Positions 5,158 to 9,972 of a stretch of 9,972 bases of DNA are shown here, piece after piece. Made by a program: the position numbers and the translations under genes. The stretch covers positions 1 through 9,972 of the forward strand of contig CANRLA010000048.1 in the NCBI GenBank assembly GCA_947631315.1, written 5' to 3'. This DNA comes from an uncultured Clostridia bacterium. Lineage in GTDB: Bacteria > Bacillota > Clostridia > TANB77 > CAG-508. The notes beneath the pieces are model-generated. The model was not told the origin of the DNA, searched no databases, and saw only the letters and a list, made by a program, of their open reading frames with translations. Position 1 is the first letter of the stretch. Each line of letters starts with the position of its first letter.

Positions 5158-6285
5158 ATGAAAATTGAAAATTTAATTAAAGATAAAATAGTTGCAAATA
5201 TTAAAATTGGAACAAACAAAAAGAATGGAACACCTGAAAAATTGCCATATTTTAATGTAGAAGAAGATAAGACAACTAGTGCTGATATGGTGAAAATTTT
5301 TAAAGAACTGTATCCAAGCAAGCCAACAAGATTAAAAATAAAATTTACATCTGAAAGACCATTTAGTTATCGTTTCAAAAGATATGTAAAAGATAAAAAT
5401 AATAACAATAAAGTTATATGTATTGGAAATGGAAAAAAAGCAATAACTGTTGGAAAAGATTCAAAGGGAAATAATACTACTGTTGAAAAAGTATGTAATG
5501 AAGATTGCGAATATTTGTTAGATGGAAAATGTAAATTAAGAGGAAGTTTAAAATTTGTATTAGATGGAATAGAAGCTGGAGGAGTTTGGAAACTAAATAC
5601 ATCGGGAGAAAATTCATTATCCAATATAGCCTCTGAAATAATACAATCTAGGAAAAAAAATATAAGTATAGTAGATGTTCCATTTGAATTGATATTAAAT
5701 GAACAAAGTAGCCTTGCTCATGGAATATATTATACTATTGATTTAAAGAGAATGGATAATAAACCTCATTTAGTGAATATTGATTCTAATAATGAATTGA
5801 AAGAAGAACAGGAAAATAAGAATATAGAAGAAACTGATAAAACTATAAAAAAAGAAAATATTGATAAAACCATAAAAAACGAAAATATTAATAAAACTAT
5901 AAAAAATGATAATACTGATAAAGATATAAACAAAAATAATGATGAATGCATAAGTAATATAAAAAACAATGATACTAAAGCTAAAAGTGAAGTAAATCTT
6001 AATAATGTTTGTATGGTAAAATCATTTATGCCGACAATACTAAATGGAAAAAATTTTGATAAGATAATATGCAGTGATATTAATGGGCAAGATGTAGAAT
6101 ATATATTACATCCTAAAGCTGATAAAAAAATTATTTCATTAGGAGTAGGAACTGTAATAGATATTAAAGAAACAAGGCTGGAAATGAATAAAAACATTAT
6201 TTGTAAGTATGATGTGAAACAAATTCAAAATCCAGACGGAAGTATGTCTGATTATATAGAAGAAAAATTAAAAAAAGCCGTTTAA
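5158..6285 (+). CDS. recombination directionality factor-like zinc protein
   Basis: A 375-residue protein. Residues about 1-205 resemble the Gp3-like/recombination directionality factor family of serine-integrase phages: an N-terminal I-x-N-I-K-I-G segment, YFNV, a FKELYPSKPTRLKI block, four zinc-type cysteines (C88, C113, C117, C125), then a G-x-W-x-L-x-T-S-G-x-N-S-L block. Such proteins switch integrase from integration to excision, and relatives also occur in early recombination operons. Residues about 212-280 are a low-complexity Asn/Lys linker built on a 9-residue repeat. Residues about 285-375 form a separate beta-rich-looking domain. The start is supported by GAAGGG at 7 bases. ERF and Rad50-like genes follow. 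No integrase is visible, so the directionality role is inference, and a general recombination accessory role is an alternative. Confidence 0.72.
   Translation: MKIENLIKDKIVANIKIGTNKKNGTPEKLPYFNVEEDKTTSADMVKIFKELYPSKPTRLKIKFTSERPFSYRFKRYVKDKNNNNKVICIGNGKKAITVGKDSKGNNTTVEKVCNEDCEYLLDGKCKLRGSLKFVLDGIEAGGVWKLNTSGENSLSNIASEIIQSRKKNISIVDVPFELILNEQSSLAHGIYYTIDLKRMDNKPHLVNIDSNNELKEEQENKNIEETDKTIKKENIDKTIKNENINKTIKNDNTDKDINKNNDECISNIKNNDTKAKSEVNLNNVCMVKSFMPTILNGKNFDKIICSDINGQDVEYILHPKADKKIISLGVGTVIDIKETRLEMNKNIICKYDVKQIQNPDGSMSDYIEEKLKKAV
5836..5943 (+). repeat. 27-bp in-frame tandem repeat (about 3-4 copies)
   Basis: Units start at 5836, 5863, 5890 and (degenerate) 5917. They encode DKTIKKENI, DKTIKNENI, NKTIKNDNT and DKDINKNND. 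The first three differ by only a few substitutions, so recent tandem duplication is likely. The repeat sits in the disordered linker between the N- and C-terminal domains and preserves the frame, so copy number could vary among relatives. Confidence 0.85.
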
Positions 6286-6309
6286 TTAGTGGTTAAACAG
6301 CTTATTTTT
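6275..6309 (+). terminator. imperfect terminator or attenuator after the RDF-like gene
   Basis: AAGC (6275-6278) and GTTTAA (6280-6285) pair with TTAAAC (6293-6298) and GCTT (6300-6303), leaving one C/A mismatch and a 7-base loop. ATTTTTA follows. The stop codon lies in the stem. The T run is short, so partial termination is more likely than full termination. This would lower expression of the downstream genes. Confidence 0.55.
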
Positions 6310-6329
6310 ACTTTGGAAAGGAATTTTGT

Positions 6330-6473
6330 ATGTCAAAAATAATAAACAAGTCCCTAAAAGTATTATTATTTGTGATTATTAACATTGCAGTAAATATTAC
6401 TAATAATTATATAAAATTTTTTTATAAAAAACAAGAGTCTAATAAAAAAATAAGGGCAAAAAGTGAGATATAA
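6330..6473 (+). CDS. 47-residue putative membrane peptide
   Basis: A short ORF starts at the ATG at 6330-6332, seven bases after GGAAAGGA. It encodes a basic N-terminus (MSKIINKSLK), a hydrophobic segment at about residues 11-23 (VLLFVIINIAVNI), then a very basic tail, ending at TAA 6471-6473. It overlaps the next gene by 11 bases in another frame, the same overlap length as at 4895-4905, and probably drives coupled translation of that GTG-started gene. No homologue is recognised. Evidence is the ribosome binding site, the overlap and the amphipathic make-up. Confidence 0.5.
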   Translation: MSKIINKSLKVLLFVIINIAVNITNNYIKFFYKKQESNKKIRAKSEI

Positions 6474-7038
6474 GTATAACTGTGGTGAATTAGTCCAAGT
6501 AAATGGTTTAGGGAAAAAATATGGAAAAATTGAAAACCAATTAGGATTTATTATAAGAAAAGATGAATTTTATAATGATTATTTAATAAATTTTATATTT
6601 GGAGGTCAAGATTGGATTAACGAAGGATCAATACAAAGAGTTTTAGGAGAAAAAAGAAATAAAACTGAAAGGTATCAAATAAGACTTTGTACTACAGAAG
6701 AAGGATATAAAATAATAAAAAATAAGATTAAAGAAAGAAGTCCAATTAGTAATAATAAATTCTTAAAAATAGATATTTACAGAAAATTTAAAAAGGATGG
6801 TAATACATATATAATTATTGGTTGGAAATCGGTATTTTGGCCTGTAAGTAATAAAAGTGTAAGAATATTAGAAAGTACATTACAAGAATTTAAGAGTTTG
6901 AATATACCTTTTCAATATGTTTTACTAAATGAAGATATACTAACAGATATAAGAATAATGGAATTTATTGATAATGATAATAATGTAAATATCTTTTTTA
7001 TTGATAGAAAAATAAAAATTAAAACTACTTTTCAGTAG
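6463..7038 (+). CDS. unknown protein with an N-terminal SH3-like beta-barrel pattern
   Basis: A 191-residue protein. Residues about 5-58 show a small beta-barrel pattern (GELVQVNGLGKKYGKI, GFIIRKDEFYNDYLINFIFG, DWINEGSIQRV), reminiscent of KOW/SH3-like modules in small phage proteins. The remaining 130 residues have no motif I recognise. The start is GTG at 6463, with weak AAGGG six bases upstream. This poor site fits coupling to the overlapping 6330-6473 peptide. It ends 14 bases before the ERF gene, so it is co-transcribed with recombination genes. A nucleic-acid-binding role is possible but unproven. Confidence 0.78.
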   Translation: MRYKYNCGELVQVNGLGKKYGKIENQLGFIIRKDEFYNDYLINFIFGGQDWINEGSIQRVLGEKRNKTERYQIRLCTTEEGYKIIKNKIKERSPISNNKFLKIDIYRKFKKDGNTYIIIGWKSVFWPVSNKSVRILESTLQEFKSLNIPFQYVLLNEDILTDIRIMEFIDNDNNVNIFFIDRKIKIKTTFQ

Positions 7039-7052
7039 AGAAAGGATAAAAA

Positions 7053-7607
7053 ATGATTGCACAAAAAATACTAAATGTTATGAAAAAAATAGGTCCAATA
7101 ATTAAAGATAAAACAAATGTAGAAAAAGGGTTTGATTATGCATCAATTGCTAATATTATCATAAAAGCTAGAGAAGTAATGATTGAAGAAAAAGTAATTA
7201 TTATTCCACTTACTCTAAAACAATTAGTTCAAAAAGGAAACGATATTACAATAGATATGGTATATAGATTTTATGATGCACAACCAAATGAAGATGGTAC
7301 ATGCGATTATATAGACATTAATGTGCCAGGAGAAGGTTGTGATAAAGAAGGTTGGGCAGTTTATAAAGCACTAAGTGGTGCATATAAATACGCAATAACC
7401 CAAACTTTTGCTATTCCAACGATAGATGATGCAGAAAAAGATAAATATTCAAATAATAATTTAGAAAAAGACATAGAAGGTGAAGAAAACTTAAATAATA
7501 CAAATTCAGAAGTTGTTTTAAATGAAAGTAATTTAGACAAAATGCTAGGAGATCCAGAAATAGAAGATTTTGAGAGTATATTTTCATTAGGCAATAATGC
7601 TGAATAG
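7053..7607 (+). CDS. ERF-family single-strand annealing protein
   Basis: A 184-residue protein matching the ERF superfamily (P22 Erf-type recombinases). An N-terminal helix (MIAQKILNVMKKIGPIIKDK) leads to FDYASIANIIIKAREVMIEE, then a beta region with MVYRFYDAQPNEDG. The hallmark block is at 93-123: G93-E-G, D97-K, then KALSGAYKYAITQTFAIPT, where the family shows GEG-D-DKA-kA-TgA-KYal. Such proteins bind ssDNA and anneal complementary strands in phage recombination. The C-terminus (about 124-184) is acidic and disordered, a common docking tail for partner proteins. It is 11 bases upstream of the Rad50-like ATPase, and the pair forms the recombination core. The start follows GAAAGG by about eight bases. 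Confidence 0.85.
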   Translation: MIAQKILNVMKKIGPIIKDKTNVEKGFDYASIANIIIKAREVMIEEKVIIIPLTLKQLVQKGNDITIDMVYRFYDAQPNEDGTCDYIDINVPGEGCDKEGWAVYKALSGAYKYAITQTFAIPTIDDAEKDKYSNNNLEKDIEGEENLNNTNSEVVLNESNLDKMLGDPEIEDFESIFSLGNNAE

Positions 7608-7618
7608 AAAGGAAAGAA

Positions 7619-9286
7619 ATGTATATAAAAAGTATAAATAATGTGATTGGATATAAAGATTTACCAAATGGACTTGTAATTGACTTTGATGAAAATACAA
7701 CTTATATTGTGGGTGAAAATTATCAAGGAAAAACTACTATAGGTAGCCTTTTTAATTGGTGTCTAACAGGTACAACTTTATATGGAAATGAAAAGGAGCA
7801 AGTAGTAAATGATGAGACAAATATATCAAATGTAGTTGTTGATATGACTTTTATAGATAATTATGGAATTGAACATAGACTAATAAGAGATAAAGGAAAG
7901 CAAATGAATTTGACTCTAGATGGTAAAGAAATAAAGCAAGATATGTTGGCTAATTTTTATCAAGATAAAGATATATTTTTAGTTTCTCATAATCCATATT
8001 ACTTTGCATCATTAGAACCTAAAGAACAAAAGGAATTGATAAGAAGAATTATTCCAGCAATATCTAAAGAAGATAGTTTTAAACTGTTAAATGAAAATGA
8101 ACAAAAAATAATAGGTTCTCCAATTGAACATTTAGGAAGTTATATTGATAGAAAAAATGAAGAAATTAACGAATTACAAAAGGAATATGATGAAAACATT
8201 GGTAGAATTGAGGCATATAAAAATATCTCATTTATTCAAATAGGAAATATTATAAAGTTTGATAAGGAAGAAGAACTAAAGAAACTAAAAGAGAGATATG
8301 AAACTATATCAATGAATTTTAGTAACTCTAATGTTGAAAACTTACAACATTCTATTAAAAGAATAAATGAAAGGATAGAAGAAATAATCAATGAAAAACT
8401 TACTAGTATAACAGAAAATTATAATAATGAAAATACAAAGATTAAAAATATTGAACAAGAGCAATCTATTTGTCCTACTTGTAACCAAGAAATAAAAGAT
8501 AACAGAATAAAAGAAAACTTAATAAATTTTTATCATAAAAAACTTAATATGCTACAAGAAAAAGCAAATAAGTTAAAATTAGAGGCTAAAGATTTAGTTA
8601 ATGAAAGAAAAGAAAAACAGAAACTTCTTGAAAAATTAAATACATTGGATATGCAAAAATTACAAGAGGAAAAGGAAAATCTAAAAAGTCAAATAGATGC
8701 TTTAGAAAAAGAAAAAAGTGAAATATTACTACATAATAAAGAAGTAGAAACAAAGCAAGAACAGTTACAACAAGCAAATAATAGTTTAGATATTTCCAAA
8801 AAAGCAATTCAAGAAATAAAAGAAGAAATTGAAAATGCAAGAAATCAAAAAGTAGTTGCAAATAAATTAAAAAGATTAGTAATTGAAGAACAAAGAGAAA
8901 TGATTAATAAATATTTAGACAAAGTTGAAATACAATTTTGTAGAGAAAATAAGACAAATGGTAAAATAATAGAATGTTGCGATATATATTATGAAGGTAG
9001 AGAATATAAAAAATTGTCAAAATCTCAACAGATAAGAGCTTGTTTAGAAATATCGAATATGTTCAATAATTTATCTAAAATTAATGCACCAATCTTTTTA
9101 GATGATGCAGAATCAATTACTGATATACAACAAATGGCAAATACACAAATGATTATTTCTTTAGTAATAAAATATAATCCATTAGAAATTCTCTATGATT
9201 ATTCGGATGTGCTAGATAGAAAGAAAAAATCAATAGATAAAGAATTTATAGAAAAAGAAAATTATAAAATGGATAAAGTTGCATAG
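7619..9286 (+). CDS. Rad50/SbcC-like coiled-coil ATPase
   Basis: A 555-residue SMC/Rad50-type AAA ATPase. Walker A is GENYQGKT (32-39), followed by a Q-loop-like region. Two long coiled-coil arms (about 165-284 and 289-440) flank a zinc-hook motif CPTC (285-288). The ABC signature is degenerate (LSKSQ, 466-470) and Walker B is IFLDDAES (492-499). It is about half the length of cellular SbcC and resembles the short phage recombination ATPases. The usual partner is an SbcD/Mre11 nuclease, but none is in the window, so it may lie downstream or be borrowed from the host. Its coupling to ERF suggests DNA-end processing before annealing. The start follows AAAGGAAAG. Confidence 0.88.
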   Translation: MYIKSINNVIGYKDLPNGLVIDFDENTTYIVGENYQGKTTIGSLFNWCLTGTTLYGNEKEQVVNDETNISNVVVDMTFIDNYGIEHRLIRDKGKQMNLTLDGKEIKQDMLANFYQDKDIFLVSHNPYYFASLEPKEQKELIRRIIPAISKEDSFKLLNENEQKIIGSPIEHLGSYIDRKNEEINELQKEYDENIGRIEAYKNISFIQIGNIIKFDKEEELKKLKERYETISMNFSNSNVENLQHSIKRINERIEEIINEKLTSITENYNNENTKIKNIEQEQSICPTCNQEIKDNRIKENLINFYHKKLNMLQEKANKLKLEAKDLVNERKEKQKLLEKLNTLDMQKLQEEKENLKSQIDALEKEKSEILLHNKEVETKQEQLQQANNSLDISKKAIQEIKEEIENARNQKVVANKLKRLVIEEQREMINKYLDKVEIQFCRENKTNGKIIECCDIYYEGREYKKLSKSQQIRACLEISNMFNNLSKINAPIFLDDAESITDIQQMANTQMIISLVIKYNPLEILYDYSDVLDRKKKSIDKEFIEKENYKMDKVA

Positions 9287-9293
9287 TAATAAG

Positions 9294-9325
9294 AGCTGTA
9301 TTAAATTATATAGCTTTTTTATTTT
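9294..9325 (+). terminator. intrinsic terminator after the Rad50-like gene
   Basis: AGCTGTAT (9294-9301) pairs with ATATAGCT (9308-9315), with one wobble and a 6-base loop. A run of Ts (TTTTTATTTT) follows and an AAG before the stem adds further pairing. It closes the recombination operon and separates it from the bS6-like gene, though no clear promoter is visible between them. Confidence 0.78.
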
Positions 9326-9350
9326 ATAAAAAATGAAAGGATGAAAGAAT

Positions 9351-9644
9351 ATGAATAAATATGAAAGTGTAATAATTATAAAACCTGATATTGATAAAGA
9401 GGAAACATCAAAAGTAGTTTCAAATATTAGAAACAAAATAAGTGAATATGCTAATATAAATAAAGAAGAGGATTTAGGCATAAAAAAACTAGCATATGAA
9501 GTGAAAAAATATAAAGAAGGTCATTATTTATGTTATGAATTTGAAATTAAAGAAGATAAAAAGGAGTTAGCTATTCGAGAAATAGAAAAATTCTATAGAA
9601 TAACAGATGAAATAATGAAATTCATAACTGTAAGAGAAGAATAG
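9351..9644 (+). CDS. ribosomal protein bS6 homologue
   Basis: A 97-residue full-length bS6-type protein: N-terminal MNKYESVIIIKPD, central GIKKLAYEVKKYKEGHY (43-59, the family's G-krkLAY-i-k--eG-Y signature), and C-terminal YRITDEIMKFITVREE. In the ribosome bS6 pairs with bS18 on the 30S platform. Bacterial rpsF normally heads an rpsF-ssb-rpsR operon, but here its neighbours are phage-like recombination genes and an unknown. The usual aromatic before the glycine is L42, so it is divergent. Phages are known to carry ribosomal proteins. It may substitute for host bS6 or be a remnant of capture together with ssb. AAAGG precedes the start by 10 bases. I leave the symbol blank because it is probably not the host rpsF. 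Confidence 0.85.
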   Translation: MNKYESVIIIKPDIDKEETSKVVSNIRNKISEYANINKEEDLGIKKLAYEVKKYKEGHYLCYEFEIKEDKKELAIREIEKFYRITDEIMKFITVREE

Positions 9645-9659
9645 AGAAAAGGAGTACAT

Positions 9660-9944
9660 ATGATTATATATCTAGTTTACGAAATGAATTATAGTGATTT
9701 AGAAACTGGTTTAGATGATAGTATTTCATTTTGCGCAGCATATAAGAATAAAAAAAGAGCTATGAAAAAAGCAAAACAATTAATGAGGGATGCACAAAAA
9801 GATAATTTACACATTGATAATAACATTGAAAACAAAAAGAATCCATTTAAAAGAAATAACTGTGTTGACTTCTATCATGACAATGATTGTCAAGATTATA
9901 AAGTTACAAGTATTGTAATGGAAGAAACAAAATTAATAGCATAG
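9660..9944 (+). CDS. small protein of unknown function
   Basis: A 94-residue protein with an N-terminal beta-strand pattern (MIIYLVYEM), an Ala/Lys-rich helix (about 27-48, with KKRAMKKAKQLMRDAQK) and a hydrophilic middle. It ends in a strand-like VTSIVMEETKL. This layout is common among short unknown genes in phage early regions. AAAAGGAG lies five bases before the ATG. It begins 15 bases after the bS6-like gene and ends 10 bases before the next start codon, so all three are co-transcribed. No family is recognised. Confidence 0.8.
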   Translation: MIIYLVYEMNYSDLETGLDDSISFCAAYKNKKRAMKKAKQLMRDAQKDNLHIDNNIENKKNPFKRNNCVDFYHDNDCQDYKVTSIVMEETKLIA

Positions 9945-9954
9945 GAGAAAAGAT

Positions 9955-9972
9955 ATGAAAGAAATTAGTATA
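9955..9972 (+). CDS. start of the next gene (partial)
   Basis: An ATG at 9955 follows AGGAG at 9943-9947 that overlaps the preceding stop codon. Six codons (MKEISI) are visible before the window ends. It is probably the next member of the operon. The product cannot be judged. Confidence 0.65.

Noticed and set aside
5836..5943. CRISPR array
   Set aside because: The 27-bp units are directly adjacent with no spacers and lie in frame within a protein linker.
5136..6197. Several minus-strand open frames antisense to the RDF-like gene (5136-5321, 5367-5624, 5766-6197)
   Set aside because: They mirror a well-supported + strand gene and give Phe/Ser/Leu-rich low-complexity proteins, as expected from the reverse complement of Lys/Asn/Glu-rich coding sequence.
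7361..9481. Minus-strand open frames at 7361-7594, 8598-8861 and 9230-9481
   Set aside because: They are antisense shadows of the ERF, Rad50-like and bS6-like genes, with no ribosome binding sites or recognisable domains.
9351..9644. Chromosomal rpsF operon
   Set aside because: The next gene is not ssb or rpsR and the preceding genes are phage-type recombination functions. A chromosomal copy seems unlikely, though the window ends too soon to exclude ssb further on.

Overview
The window is strongly AT-rich DNA with compact operons, very short intergenic gaps, strong AGGAGG-type ribosome binding sites and TGA used as a stop codon (for example at 1368-1370). This points to a low-GC Bacillota host, most likely a Clostridium-like organism. 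The gene content points to a mobile element: a Xre-type repressor, an ERF-family annealing protein, a recombination-directionality-factor-like protein, a Rad50/SbcC-like ATPase and many small unknown genes. I read it as the early/DNA-metabolism region of a prophage, phage or phage-like plasmid. No integrase, replicase or structural gene is in view, so the element type is inference.

Layout. Positions 1-200 hold the probable tail of an upstream + strand gene and two strong hairpin terminators. A minus-strand Xre regulator (194-466) is divergent from a + strand operon, with two inverted repeats in the shared control region. That operon begins with an intact-looking exonuclease III/AP-endonuclease-family nuclease (597-1370). 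A 707-residue reverse transcriptase of the group II intron lineage (1381-3504) follows after 10 bases, then two small genes, one of them membrane-anchored. No intron RNA can fit around the RT gene. The RT has an altered motif B, an HNH-like zinc module that has lost its catalytic histidines, and a C-terminal domain resembling DUF7662.

Positions 4158-4545 contain no convincing conventional gene but a succession of hairpins ending in a perfect-looking intrinsic terminator. This is either a roughly 200-nt small RNA or an attenuated leader for the next operon. From 4546 on comes a second run of genes: a DUF4313-like protein, a small unknown, an RDF-like zinc protein with a 27-bp tandem repeat in its linker, a tiny putative membrane peptide overlapping a small beta-barrel-like protein, the ERF annealase and the Rad50-like ATPase. 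After a terminator come a ribosomal protein bS6 homologue, another unknown and the first codons of a further gene.

How the parts may work together. ERF plus the Rad50-like ATPase form a single-strand-annealing recombination kit, and the RDF-like protein would tie it to excision control. The nuclease-RT pair is the most novel element: a group II-lineage RT without its ribozyme, with a dead HNH domain, beside a separate AP-endonuclease-type enzyme that could supply nicks or 3' ends. The functional pairing is inference from gene order. The bS6 homologue suggests interaction with host translation, or a relic of an rpsF-ssb capture.
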